Below are positions 33,701 through 47,572 of a stretch of 64,000 nucleotides of DNA, one piece after another; within the stretch, counting starts at the first letter, position 1, and every line of letters begins with the position of its first letter. Position numbers and translations under genes: made by a program. The notes below the pieces were generated by a model that saw only the letters and a program-made list of their open reading frames with translations, had not been told where the DNA came from and searched no databases. This stretch comes from Blastomyces gilchristii SLH14081 (Eukaryota > Ascomycota > Eurotiomycetes > Onygenales > Ajellomycetaceae): positions 3,787,753 to 3,851,752 of the forward strand of contig NW_003101680.1 of assembly GCF_000003855.2 (NCBI RefSeq). Direction: 5' to 3'.

Positions 33701-36700
33701 CTAAGATTTGATATCATATCTGACCCTGATATTCTGGTGAGTGATATTATAGATAAAGAGAATGAGTTTGATACTATACAGCTCATAAATATCTATAATG
33801 AAAAGTCATTGAAGAAAAATAATAATATCTGAACAATTAATAGAGAATTTCTAAATATAACTTCATTAAGAAACTCTATAATTATAGAAGATTTCAATAC
33901 ATATCATCTCTGATGAAATTCAGAATGTAAAAGAGTAGTAAGAGCTGATAATCTGATTGAATGAATCTTTGAGCATTTAATAGATTTAGTTAACAAGTCT
34001 GATCAATAAACATCCTTTAGAAAAGACATAAAACAGAAATCTATTATAGATCTAATCTTCATATTATAAAATCTAATAGAGAAAAGACTTGTAAACTGAT
34101 TTATTAATTCAAATGAGATATCAGAATCAGATCATGAGATTATTCATTTTAATATTGAACTGAGTGAGGAATAAATGAGTGAAAATCCTCTTCTCTCTAA
34201 TCAGTTTAACTTTGAAAAAGCTGACTGAAAGACAGTTGAAGAAAGCATAAAACTGTTAAAATCTGAAAAGCAGAGTGAGCTGTATTGAAATCCTGGTCAA
34301 GATATCTCAAATAAAATGCTTGAGAATAGAGTGAAGCTTATTACATCTATTATTCTAGCAAGTGTTAAAGATAATATTTCAAAGAGAAAGTCTTCTGAGT
34401 ATTCAAAATCTTGATGAAATGAGAATATCACATCTAAAAGAAAACAATTGACTACTGCTAGAAGAGATTGAAAGAATGATATAATTTCTGATAAAGAGTT
34501 CAAAGCTGTCAGAAATGAATATTTTTCAGATATTCAAAAAGCTAAAACAGACTGCTGAAATAAATTTCTTAAAGAAGTATAAGAAAAAGAAGTTTTTAAA
34601 GTGTTTAACTATACTAAAACAAGAAGTGTAGCAAAACTTTCAATCTTAGAATATGAGTTTCAGAATGAATCATATGCAGCAAACTCTTTTGAGAAAAAAT
34701 ATCAAGCTTTTATAAGAACTCTCTTTCAAAACTCATTAGATTCAGATTCAGAGAAAGAGAATATGTCACTTCTCAACTATATTGATGAAAGTGACTGGGA
34801 ATGATCTGATCTTACTCAAGATAAATTAGAGTCAGCTATCTTCTCAAGTTCAGTTAAGACTGCTGCAGAGCCTGATTCAATTAATCACTTGATTATTCAA
34901 AATATATACTTCTACTTAAAGAATGAATATTTTGAGCTCTTTTTCAATCTCTTGAAAAATGAATATCATTCTAAATACTGAAGAGAAGTCACTGAAGTGA
35001 TTCTTATAAAATCTAATAGAAAAACTTCAATTCTTAAGTTATATAGAGTAATATCTCTATTGAACTGTCTAGAAAAGGTTTTAGAAAAGATAATAGTTAC
35101 TCAACTATCTTTTATAAGCTCTATAGATGATTCTCTTTTATTCAGTAAACAAATGAGAGATAGAAAACAGTGTTCTGCAATTGACACTGTTCTCTCAGTT
35201 GTTCATGATATTCAAATAGCAAAGCATGAAGATCTGGTCTCAACTGCAGTTTTTATTGATATAAAAGAAACATTTGATCATGTTTCAAAGTCAAAGTTAA
35301 TTTAGATATTGAAGATGTTAAAACTGTCACTTTCTCTAATAAAATGAGTTAACTGTTTTATATCTAAAAGAATTATACAACTTTTCTTTGATAAAATGAA
35401 ATAAGACAAGACTGAGATAAAAATAGAAGTACTGCAAGAGTCTTCAATCTCACTCATTTTATTTGTAATATACACTGTATATCTATTCAAGAATAGAAAT
35501 ATGAGAATAGTATAATCTTCAAGTTATATGAATGATATTAGTCTAGTCTACAGCTCAAAAACTATCAAAGAGAATTTGAAAGTAATTGAAGAAGCTGCAA
35601 AGAAAATCTTTGTTAGAGCAGATATCAATTAAATTCAATTTAATATGAATAAAACTGAGTTAATTCATTTCTTTTCTAGATTCAATGAGAAAGAACTTTC
35701 TCTAACTCTTTTAAATAGAGAGATTAAATCCAGTGTAAATATCAAATGATTAGAAGTATGATTAAACTTCAAGTTGAATTTTAAATATTACATTTAATAA
35801 AGAACTGTCAAGGCAGAAAGACTATTAAACAACATAATCAGACTATTAAATACAGAGAGAGATCTGTTCTTTCAGACTATGAGACAGTTATATATAGCCT
35901 GTATTACATCAGTAGCTGATTATGAAGTTCAAGTTTGATGAAATAATCAAGAGAATTTCACTGAACTCTTTCAAAGTCTGTAAAACAGAGTCTTGAGAAG
36001 AATTCTGAAAGCATTCAAATCATCTTCTATTAAAGCAATGAAAATTGCAGCTTCAATTCCTTCTTCTGCTATTAGATTTGAAAAGGCCTGTATAAACTAT
36101 GCTCTGAGAGTTATAAAGATGAGCTCAAATCATATAATCAGAGAAAGAGTCTCTTCTTCATTTTCATCAATTAACTCTGGAAATGAAGTGAATTGAAATA
36201 GATTTCTTGATTGAAATGAAAATAATTCTTTAAAGAAAATGTCTTCTCAACTGTATAGACTATACTCTCTGATTAAAAATCAATTTTCTTCTTTAAATAT
36301 TGAAAAAGTTGATCATGAGAAGTTATCTCTCTGGAGAGAAAAGCTTGAATCTCTTATAGACTTATAAATAAGTGAACTATCAAAAGAGAAAGAATATGAA
36401 CAGCATTTGAAGAGAATTTCTACAATCAATATAAAAGACTCTATTCTGATTTATTCAGCTGACTCAAAAAATGAGAATTTGAATAGATTTGACACAGACA
36501 TTGCTTATACTGAAGATAATATCAATTTTATCTCAGATTTCTAGAATCTAGGCTGTGAATCTGAAGTCTTTGATGCTGAACTATTTGCAATAGTGAAAGC
36601 TTTCAAACTCATTGAAATAAAATCTTATAAAAGAGGAAATAGTTTGAAAGAGATATAAATATTCTCTGATAGTCAAGCTGTATTAAAAAGACTTAGAAAT

Positions 36701-37669
36701 AGTCAGATTTATAATGATCAAATGAATCTTGAACTGATCTTAAACTCTGTTTCAAAAATTCAAAAGAGAAGAATATCAAAGCTGATAATTCATCTGCACT
36801 GAGTTCCTGCTCATATGAATATTCATGACAATGAATTGACTGATTCAGCTGTAAAAAAGAGTGCAGAATTAAGCAGATCTATTCAAAAAATTGTGTTCTA
36901 GTCTTTTATAAAGAGAAAAATAAAAGAATCTTGTTTAGATAAGTGAAATGAAAGCTGGCAGAAACAAAAGAAGAGTATACATTATTCAAGATTTGAAATA
37001 AAACCCAAGTGGAAATCTTATTTAATTAAATGTAAAAAGAAAATATTCTCATCTATAATACAGCTGAAACTAGAACATGAATATTTCAAATCTTATATAC
37101 AAAGATTTGATGATAGATTTAACTCAATAGAATGCTAATTCTGCAATACAAATGAGAATTCTGAGTATATTGTAATACACTGTGCATTATACAATAGTCC
37201 CAGAGCCAGATTGAAAGAGAAGTATAATTTAAATCAATTAAATATGAGATTCTTATTCTCAACTGAGACAGGAATTAAATACTTAATAGACTTTCTATCA
37301 GAAACTCAAGCAGCTATAAGAAAATGACTAAATTCAGAATTATCTGAATATGAAGAGAAGGAAATCAATCAGATATAGTCTGTTAAAACAGCTATATACT
37401 ATCTTTTAATAATTTGTTTTGTTACAGTCTCTCTTTACTTTATCTTTTCCTTTCAATTTCTTTCTATCTATCTATTTAATGTGTCTATCTTTAAGACTGT
37501 GTCCTCTTTTCCTTTGTCATGATATTGTCAAATGATTTCAAAGTATCAGAAGATGTTAAAACACTGCAATTTGTAAACAGTTTTTGTATTCTGAGCTGGA
37601 ATTTTCTGATTTTACATATCTGAAATTGATGAATATATAATAGTTAACTTTACAGATATAGGAAAAACC

Positions 37670-37690
37670 CTGAGAACTAAAGGTTCTCAG
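37670..37690 (+). other. 3' stem-loop of LINE copy 2
   Basis: Counterpart of 25597-25617, with stem CTGAGAACT and GGTTCTCAG and loop AAA. The one substitution relative to copy 1 converts an A-T pair to a G-T wobble, so the fold survives. Confidence 0.6.
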
Positions 37691-37749
37691 GTAGATGTCA
37701 TAGTCTGTGACTGCATACATCTATAATTGAAGAATAATAATAATAATAA

Positions 37750-38693
37750 CTATTGAAGTTGAGAAGAGAAGAGAAAAAATATATCACAGAGAGAGAAAAT
37801 CTTTTTAAAAAATTCTATTATTACTGTTAACTTTGTCTCTAAAATACACTACTTTTGTAGAGAATTTCATATATAGAATAGAATATAATGAGAGATCTGT
37901 AAGTCACTTATTAACTACATTTTTCACATTTTAAATCAATATATAAGAAATTCACTTATCATATATTTAATTTAAATAAAGATGAGAAAAGAAGATCTAT
38001 ACAGTTAGCAGAGAAACTCATCTATTTCTTTATACTATATACAGTATATATACTATCAAATCAGTTAATAACTGTTACTATATAATAAAGATAATTTCTA
38101 ATTCAGTAATTTTAAGAGTATCAGAACTATGTTTTTAAAGAGAAGAGTATTATCATACTTCTGATCATATTAAGACTCTGTTATAGTTTTATATAACTTA
38201 TTACTTCTCTGTAGATAATTTTATTAATTCTATAGACTATTTAAATCAGTTTTCAATCACTCTATAACATTATTCAGATATAATATAGAAAGATCTGATT
38301 AATAGATATAAGAACTCTGCTTTTATACAAGATTAGCAGATTACTCTTGCATAATAGTGAGACACTGCTGAGGTATCACTTCAGCTATTCTTACTCATGA
38401 AATGAGAGAAGAGTATTCACTTATTATCTATATAGAATAGCTAGATACTGGCTTCTGATTAAAAGAAGTCAGTGATTTGTTTTTCTTCTACTGAAATATA
38501 TATAAGAGTTACTGCATTTCTTATACAATCTTCTTAGTATACTAAGTATCATATCTGTGATATTCTTGCAATAACTCTGTAGCTCACGAGCTCGCTATTG
38601 AAGCAAGATAGTCAAGCTCACTTATACAGCTTCTCAAACAACTATCTCTATATGACACTGCTAACTAGTCATCACTTCGGTTCTGCTATGTTA
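37750..38693 (+). repeat. LTR-like 0.94-kb repeat, left copy
   Basis: Directly repeated at 47906-48846. Both copies start in a purine-rich run (GAGAAGAGAAGAGAAAAA here), contain TATATAAG about 200 bp before their end (a TATA-like element followed by a potential R region), and stop matching after ATGTTAT. This layout fits a polypurine tract plus a long LTR. The terminal bases are not a clean TG...CA and LINE copy 2 abuts the left side, so exact borders and target duplication are unclear. Confidence 0.5.
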
Positions 38694-41600
38694 TACTTTG
38701 TCTCTTATAGCAGAGCAGTGTATCAGAAGTTATTGAGAATTCATTATAATAATTCTTATACAGAGTACTTCAGATTAGAGAAGACTGAGAAGCTTCTAAA
38801 GTATAAATATATTTAAGACGAGCTCTGAACAGATGTTAAAGAGTATATTAAGACTTATAATATCTATCAAAGAATAAAGATTCTATAATATAAGCAATAC
38901 AGTGAGTTGATATCACTGTCTGTTTCAAAGAGCTTATAACAGAATCTATCAATGAAGTTCATAATTAACCTGCTGAAGTCAATAAGAGTCAAAGAATATA
39001 ACTTAATTTTAGTCATTATTAACTGTTTCATGAAGATGATAAAATATATCTCTACTTATAAAAAGACTAAAGCCTCTGAATTGACTGACCTGGTTTTAGA
39101 TATTATTATTTATGATCATAGTGCTCTGAAATTATTGATAACAGATTAAGAATCTCTTTTTATCAGTAAATACTGATCAGCTTTTTACTATCATTTTATA
39201 ATAAGATATCTTCTCAGTATTACATTTTATTCACAGACAGATAATCAGACTGAATATCAGAATCAGATATTAGAACAGTATCTTTAAGTGTTCTATTTAT
39301 ATTATTAGAATGATTAATCTAAACATCTTCTAATTACTGAATTTGTATATAATAATGTAAAGAATGTAATCTTAAAGATATTTTCTTTCTATACTTATTA
39401 TAAATATAATTCTTCATTACTCAGTGATATTATGAATGATATTCTAAAGAAGAAGATAGATAGTTAGAATATTAAATAAATACAGAGAACAGAGTACTTC
39501 TCAGTATTAGAAGTAAAAGCAAGATTGAAACTTTTGAATAAAATTCATAAGAAGATGATAAAAAGTATCTACTGTGTTCAGAAGTAGCAGACAGAATACT
39601 ATAATTGAAAACATCTTTCAATGAAGTTCTTAATAGAGAATTAAGTACTACTTTCAGTAAAGAATATCAAAATAATGAGACTGTGTAAGAAGCTTAGTAA
39701 GTGATAACTAGAATCTTTCTCAGTAATAAGAGTAATGAATAAATAGATATATAAGTTGAAATTACTCTCAGAATTAAAATCAATTCATTTTATTTTTCAT
39801 ATTTTCTATTTAAAGCTCTATAAGCAATGTCTCAGAGTGAAGCTATCTCAGCTGAATAATATTAAAATAGAGAGTGATACTGAATATCTTATAAGAAAAA
39901 TATTGAATAAGTGAATATATTATGATAAGCTTTAATATGACGGGCTGCGTCTGATCAATCATATAGACTATTCTGTTATACTTCACAGATTTCAATCACT
40001 TCATTCTTGAATGTGTATGCTCTGATTCTCAGCCACTCTTGATTGCTAATCCTCAGCTGTGTATGCTCTGATTCTCAGCCACTCTTGATTGCCAATTCTC
40101 AGCTGCTATAAATGTGTATAGATTCTTCCGCCCTGAAGCCCCATCATGTATGCCACTACATATGTGTATAAATATTCACTTTGATCACTGATTCTTGCAC
40201 TTTCTCTTTCTTTTCCTTCTCTAATGTTTTTCTCTTTGTTATATAAGATCTATCAATATCATACTGATCTATTCGGCGTAGGCCCCTGACATTTAATATC
40301 TTATTAAATAAGAAGATTATTCATTGTTAGAGAATTTATGAAAACTGCTTAAGTATTTGAAAAATACTGAGAAAGAGATTGCAAGCTATGAGATAATTAG
40401 TAGAGATTACTCTGTTATATATTAAAGATATTAAGTAAGAAATACTGCTTGAGACTTCTTATTTTTCTTAAAAGAGTTTTTTAGAGATAATCTTGCAGTG
40501 ATAAGCTGATATCTTATAAACTCTGTAATACTCTTCTTCTATTTTCTCTTAAAGGATTTTTAGAAGTTTAATAAGACTATATAAGTATAAAATTTCTAAA
40601 GCATTTAAGAGAAAGAGATATTTAAAATTAATAAGATTAATATTATTAATCTACAGACTGCTACTATTCTAATAAGACTGCAGTCTATAGAAAAAGTAAA
40701 AAGAGAAATCTCAGAGTCTACTTACTGATAATTACACTCTTATCAAACTCATTCTTCATTATTAAAGTCTCTAACACTGATATCTTTATCTGCTGTGAAG
40801 TTAGCACTATGATATCACAGAAGAGCATACTGCAGAAAAGCATGAGAGATATATAAAGTATTAACTTATTAATTTATAAAGTATCTTGATTATCTACTTT
40901 AATTAAAGTGAGATTTTCTTTAATTAGTGATTTATCTCTGTAATACTTTTAATAGTAGTACTGACTAATCTCTTCTTAAGATCAGTTATTCTGAGATGTT
41001 TTTTTATCTTGAAAATTCATGCTTTTGTCTTCTTTTACAAATGAGTAAAAGAGATCTTCTCAGTCTTGATAGAATTTATCAACACTTGAAGCTCTGAGAC
41101 TCTTACTCTGTATTACTTAGATATCTAAGCTTTATATCAGAACTGATACAATATCTTCTTACAAGATAATACTTATAGAGAGACAGAAGTTATTGTTATA
41201 GATATAACAGAAATAATAGAAGTAAGAGAAGAAATAGATGTATAGAATTCTCTCTTTCTTTAACTGCTTAGTGCAGTATCAGTATATAATAGTACTGATC
41301 AGAGACTGCACTGAAGCCTCTTCACAGAGAGAAGATAAAGAAATTATAAGACTCTGCAGATCTAACTCAGCAGTATTCTGAGCAGAGCTTAGATATATTA
41401 TAGAAGAGAAACTATGAATTGAGCTTCTCAGAGTTACTATTCTCAGAATCAAGCTCTCTCTGAGATTCTCTTCAAATGATTACATAGAATCATATACTAT
41501 TATATTAACTAAAGAGAGAAGCAGTGTTATAATGATAATAAGAGAGACAGTGAAAGAATCAGTTGTAAATAAATTAATCAGCAGAAGAAATAATATCTCA

Positions 41601-41811
41601 CTGCAAGATACAGCTACTATTATCACAGCTATAAGAGATGTAGAAGAAGAAGAAGATATGATAATAAAAGCAGTACTCTCACAGCTCATTAATACTGCTA
41701 TCTTCATCTTTAATCTAGCTTTTTTAACAGTCACAGAGACTGCAGCTGCATCATGAAGACATTTAATTACTAGAAAGTCTTAAAATAAGTCTCTTATTAT
41801 CTCTCAAGAAT
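38694..41811 (+). mobile_element. Second Ty3/gypsy family: integrase and chromodomain, split by a solo LTR
   Basis: Integrase reads on the plus strand from about 38720 (TEKLLKYKYI, then KEYNLILVIINCF, then an SLFISKYWSAF block and QTDNQTEYQNQILEQYL near 39230-39290). The chromodomain is interrupted: its first half ends at 39935 and its second half (WEDY-type, reading EDYSLLENL) resumes at about 40313. The solo LTR 39936-40291 and one copy of TTTAA sit in between. A further 1.4 kb of 3' tail follows, with an open stretch at 41532-41756 that I cannot assign. Upstream domains (gag to RNase H) are missing. The element is inactive. Confidence 0.75.
39936..40291 (+). repeat. Solo LTR with TTTAA target duplication (356 bp)
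   Basis: Flanked by TTTAA on both sides (39931-39935 and 40292-40296), with no internal element. It belongs to the LTR family at 41812-42120 and 47573-47881 but lies in the opposite orientation. It ends GGCCCCTGACA. It is about 47 bp longer because of an internal tandem duplication near 40012-40110 (the unit containing GCTCTGATTCTCAGCCACTC occurs twice). It keeps CpG sites such as TCGGCGTAGG. Confidence 0.9.
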
Positions 41812-42120
41812 TGTAAGAGGCCTACGCTGAATAGATCAGTATAATATTGATAGGTCTTATATAACAAAGATAAAAACATTAGAGAAGGAAAGAAAGAGAA
41901 AGTGCAAGAATCAGTGATCAAGATGGATATTTATACATGTATGTGATAATGTACACAGTGAAGCTTCGAGGCGGAAGAATATACACACATTCATAGCAGC
42001 TGAGGATCAGCAATCAAGAATGGCTGAGAATCAGAGTGTATGTGTTCAAGAATGAAGTGATTGAAATCTGTGAAGTGTAACAGAATAGTCTATATAATTG
42101 ATCAGGCGCAGCCTGCTACA
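41812..42120 (-). repeat. 3' LTR of the full-length gypsy element (309 bp)
   Basis: Starts TGTAAGAGGCC and ends CCTGCTACA on the plus strand. It has the same length as its partner at 47573-47881 and is preceded by AGAAT. Confidence 0.88.
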
Positions 42121-43129
42121 TTAGTTCCTTCTTTCAGAAGCAGTTTTCATTAATCAAGAGCTGCTGTTTCAGATAACATGAAACTTAAAGTTCAGGTCAG
42201 TTGATCATAGCTAACTCATTTCACAAGATATTGTCAGTCACAGTCACAGAGTCTCTTATCAAGAATATTCTCAGTCTCTCACTCAAGCTCATTATCTTCT
42301 TCTATAATGTCTGATAACTGTCAGTGAGAAGTCAGTTGAGAAGAGAATGAATTAGTGACAGTGTGACAAAGTAAGCTTGTATAAAATATATTATAAATCT
42401 CTGATAATATATTAAGATAATAGTTATAACTATCTAGAACTTCTATCACTTTATACTTAATATGATGATAATCTAGTGTACAAGATGAATATGTGATTTA
42501 TATATTCTTAAGATTCAATTATATCAGATCTTCTATCTTATATTATTCAGCAGAATCTCAGTGAACATTGATTTGATTCTCTTGATCTTGTTTCACAGTT
42601 GTCATGAAAACCTCTGCTCAATTATGAGCATCTCAGAGCTTCATTACTATATTATCAGTAATCTGAATCAGACTGCAGAGATTCAGTGTGAACTGTGTGA
42701 TCTTTAGAAGATTCAACACTTTCATGTGATATTCATGTATAAGAAAGAATAGACTTATATCTGTTAAAATAGCATCTCAACTGTTGATAGCAATCTCTGC
42801 ATGTAGAAGAAGATTATATCAATTATCTTATAAGTGATTATAGAACTTATAAAGATAATTCTTTATAATCTGAATTGTCTGTTCTAATACATCATCAGTC
42901 TCAGAGTGATAGATAGTTAATAGATAATATATAATCTTAAGAACTTGACAGATTCTTATTTAGAGAGTACTTACAAATTGATAACTCTAATCTGATACTA
43001 TAGATCTCAGTAATTTATACATCTGATAGAATGAGCTCTGTAGAAAAGCTTCAATGACTTATTCAGTATTCATCTTATTACAAGATTTCAATATTATATC
43101 TTTGCTCAGTTAATTCACAATGATCAGAA

Positions 43130-43504
43130 GCCCCGGTGGCCGAATGATTAATGCGGCCACCCGGTAGCACCTTGGCGTGGGAAACCAAGGCGCGTGGGTT
43201 CGAAACCCGCAGGGGATACATTAAATCCGGAACTCAAGCACCTCAGGTTTCTAATAAATACAGAGGTGTACAAATCGCTTCAATGAATTGCTCTATGTTC
43301 CTGGGCTGGGAAGTTATTATCGCATGTATCTAATTGTCACTTCTTTGTATTTTCCTATGTTCTTGTTATCTTGGCGTGGTCTCAACACCTGTATTTCCTC
43401 CTGTATAACCAACACTTGACCTGTATTTAACATCACGCAAGGACTCATCATAAGCTCCGCTTGCATATGAGTATAATGAAAGAATAATAATAATAATAAT
43501 AATA
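43130..43504 (+). mobile_element. tRNA-like SINE, copy 2
   Basis: Second copy of the SINE at 14745-15131, inserted in the gypsy element with the target duplication ACAATGATCAGAA (43117-43129 and 43505-43517). The head carries the same A box, long anticodon-type hairpin and B box (GGGTTCGAAACC from about 43196). This copy keeps more CpG than copy 1, for example CCCGGTAGC and GGCGTGG. It ends in about six TAA/ATA units. It is oriented opposite to its host element. Confidence 0.87.
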
Positions 43505-46500
43505 ACAATGATCAGAATGTTTCTACAATTCTTACTCTTAGATAGATTAACAGTGAAGTTAATTACTATATCTTATCAGATTCTATCAGAGATATTGAGT
43601 GATTTTAATAGATCTTTTCTACAGTTCTTTCATAAGATAATAGAAGAACAGTGATTACAGTTTCAGATAAAGTATCTGATACTGTTTAATATCTTGAGTT
43701 AGTAGAACTCTCAGAAGATCATTCTATACAGTTATTCACAGCCTGAATAATCAGTTATATATAAATCATACATCTCTTGTATTATCTGAGTATGTAAGAG
43801 TTCAAAGTGAGAGACTCAGTATTATTCATGAAATTGTAAAGTGTTATTATTATTAATTGAACATTCTGAGATATTGATTCTTATACATAGTTCTGAAGAA
43901 AATCAGAGTGCTTCTTAATATACTGCTTCAGTGAGAGTCTGAAGAAGTTCATTTATCTGAGCTGCTGTATATCACAGTTCATTCAGTGTAGAGAAAGTGA
44001 AGATATCAATAACAGTTCTAACTGAAGAAGCATGTATAGTGTCATGAACTGTTTTATCTTGATCAACTAGTATCTTTGAGTTCAAGAGCTGATGCTCTTG
44101 ATTCATTCAGCAAGTATCTGTTACATTAAATGATATATCTTACTCTTATTATAAGAGAGTATCTGTCATCAAGTTCTAGCTATCAGAATGATAGTGTATT
44201 GTAAAATGAAAGCAGCTTAAGAACTCAGATTATTGCATCTATTATTCAGTGAGTTTACAGATAGTTATAAAGTATTTAAGATTTTTATAATCTATGACTA
44301 TCTCAAATTCAGAGACACTTTAGAGTTCAGAGTCTCATTCTTCTAAACAGTGTATAATTATAAGAAGTTTCTTATTATAGATCTCATAATTACATTCAGC
44401 AGGACTCAGTTTCTTAGATATAAAGACATATAATTGTAGAACATCTTCATTATTATATTACAATATCACTTCTTCTATTATATAATCAGAGAAATTAGCT
44501 TCAATAACTGTCTCATGATCAGAATTAAATATTATCAGCAGAGAGATATTAATAAATATCTTCTTTATCTGTGTAAATGCAGCTTCAGCATTCACTGATC
44601 ATTGAAATACTGAGTCTTTCTTAATGAGATCTGTAAGTGATCTCATAATATCTGAGAAGTTTTGTATGAATCACTGATAGAAGTTAGTAAATTCAATGAA
44701 GCTTTATACATCTTTCACAGTATGTGAAGCTTCTCATTCAAGAATGATGAAGACTTTCTCAGAATTCATTTGAATCTTCTTATCAGCTTCTATAATAAAA
44801 CTCAGATACTTGATACTCTTGACTTCAAAATTACACTTATTAATATCTATCAGTAGTTCTGCTTCTTATAGTCATTGTAATATCTTTCACACATACTCTT
44901 GATATTCTTTTCTGAATTCATTGATGAAGATGAGAATATTATCTAGATAAGCAGATACAAACTCATTAAGAAAATCTCAGAATGCTCAGTTAATATACTT
45001 CTGAAATGTACTGAGAGTGTTAGTCAGTTCAAAGAGTGTGACTATTCATTCAAAGAGACTATAATATGTTTGAAATGCTGTAAGCTATTCATCTTCTTCA
45101 GTGATATGAATCTTATGAAACACAGTGATAATATCTAGTTTTGTAAATTATTGAGCTTATCTGATTCATGCTAGAGTTTCATTAATAAGAGATAAGAGAT
45201 ATTAATCTTTCTTTATCAATCTGTTCAGACTTTGATAGTTCATACAGAATCAGAGTTCTTCACCTAATTTCTTTACAAAGAGAATAGAGACTGCAGTGAA
45301 AGAGTTACTAATGTATATGAATTCTTTATTCAACAGATCATTGAGTGTCTTTTGAAGAAGAAGAAGTTCATCTCAGAATATGTTATAAAGAGAGTTTCAT
45401 GATAATTCAGAGTTCTTATCATTCTTTTTCTCTAACTTGATACTGTGATTCACTTCAGAATCTCATAAGAGAGATATGTTTATAATATTATCTTGTTGAA
45501 AGATATCTAGATATTCATGATATTGTTGAGAAAGTTTTATATAAGAATCTGTTATTATAATATAGAATAATTTTTCTAGAGTCTTTTTAATATCAGTCAG
45601 ACTGATGAAATAGATTGATATATAATTCTGCTATCAGTGATTCTTTCAGCAACTTCTTTTTTTAAGTATTTTATAGATGTTGACAGAGATCTGTGTCAGA
45701 TTAATAGTCTTATGAATATCATCTTCATGAATTCTATTATTGTTAGAGAATATCAAGCTTCTGTTTCAAGTGTTCAACAAGATATCTTATTCAGATAGTC
45801 AGACAAGTTCTAACATAAAATTATAATCAAGATTATCAACTTCATATGCATAGGCATCTTTATATTAATATTCTTTCATATCTATGATCAGCTTTATCAT
45901 GTAATGAGTACAAATGTCTTTTGAATTATCAAATTCTGCAAGAAGTTGAGATTTTGATAAAGAGATATACTGAAGGTTATGATGTCTTATAACTGAAGAT
46001 TTTATCATTATATAGTAGCATAGACTGCTATCTATCATGACTTTCATATTATACATATTATCAATCACAGTAGATATAAGAATTATATTCATTATTATCT
46101 TCTCTTTAAATTATTATTATCTGATCTCTTCAAGCTTCTGTTTATGAATTTGAACAGAAGCTAATCTTTTCTCTGTTTTACTAAGACATTCTCATAGTTA
46201 TCTTCTGAATCTTTCTCTAATGTAATATGATTGATACAGACAGATACTGATTCATTCTTTGAATGAGAAGATGCTGATCTTTCTCTCAAGTATGAAGACA
46301 CATAGATTAATTAGCAGTTAAAAGCAATATATTCTGATCAGTTACAGTTAATACATACTTTATATTAATATCAATCAGTGACTTCTTCAGAAGTGATCTC
46401 AGAGACTTGAAAGTCTGTTCAGATAGTAAAGACTCTTGCTTATGTGTAGATATTTAAGTCTACTCAATTCATGGCATCTGCATTATTGTTATTTCTTGAT

Positions 46501-47572
46501 ATAAGTGTATAAGTTGCTGAGATATAACATCTTCTGCTACTGTTCTGTATATTCTTGAGCTTGATAAGATGATTATTCATTGTTCAGAGCTGTGTGTAGA
46601 AGTTCTCATAAGTCTGGTCTTTATCTGCACTTATAAGAGTCTGTAAGAGTTTGAAAGTTAATGTCTTCTTGAGTATACTAATCTTCATTCAATTCTCTCA
46701 AGATTAATCACCTGCTTCTAGAATCTTGATGTTGAAGTCAGAGATAAATGTTATAAGAGAAGTGTTTCTCTGTTAAATACTCTGTAATCAATCTAATACT
46801 TTCTATTACATGACAGTGTCTCAGAACAGAATATCAAGATATTTCATGATATTATCAGATATTCACAATGCTGATTTACATGCTTTCATTCATGAATAAA
46901 ACTTCTGTTTCACACAATCTTTCAATCATTCATTGATATATCAATCTTGATTAGTTAATAAACTGATGATATCTTCATCTACACTCAGTTTTATAAGCAT
47001 TTTCATTCTTCATGATGAGTAGAGAGTGAGATTGAAAGTATTGAAATATACAGAAGTATCTAAGTGTTCTTTCAGCACTTTTGTATTTGATTCTGTAGAT
47101 GTTGAAATCATATGAGTTAATCATTGAATCTCTTCATATTGATATTATTAAGTTGTATGCATATCAGCTATTTATTATTATTATAGTTTCAACATTACTT
47201 GAAGTCACTGTGATATTATATCTATACTCATGTTCAGAGATTCTCTTATATTATTATTAAACATGATTATATTGTTTGTTAAATATGTAATATCTGTGAA
47301 ATCTGAAGAAGTGTAATTGTATAAATATCTTATATATCTGAGTGTCAGAACTCTCAGGTCTTTCACTGATATTCTCTTTATAAAATCTTATTACAGGGTC
47401 AGAGTGACTGATAAGCAGCTTCTATCTGAGAACTCAGTGTTCACTTAACTGTTTCTCTATTTCTTATACATTGTTACATGTTTAAATATCTCTTGATGAA
47501 TAATTGTTTCTGATGAGAAGACAATGCATGAATAATTATATTCTAATAAGAAGATAATGAACATTTTTATAG

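Larger units (their letters stand above)
30453..37749 (+). mobile_element. Tad-like LINE, copy 2 (RIP-mutated)
   Basis: Second copy of the LINE, collinear with 18583-25680 and differing mainly by CpA/TpA and TpG/TpA changes. ORF1 starts at ATG 31799, with a gag knuckle region at about 32900-33120. Reverse transcriptase is at about 34800-35750, including DRKQCSAIDTVLSVVHDIQ and the mutated YMND. RNase H is at about 36430-36860. The tail ends in TAA repeats. It has an extra promoter-like repeat unit at its 5' end compared with copy 1. Stops throughout make it inactive. Confidence 0.87.

Noticed and set aside
41532..41756. Plus-strand frame MIIRETVKESVVNK... in the second gypsy tail
   Set aside because: Short and low-complexity, with an overlapping antisense frame of similar length (41480-41734). 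It may be a remnant, but I cannot support a gene.
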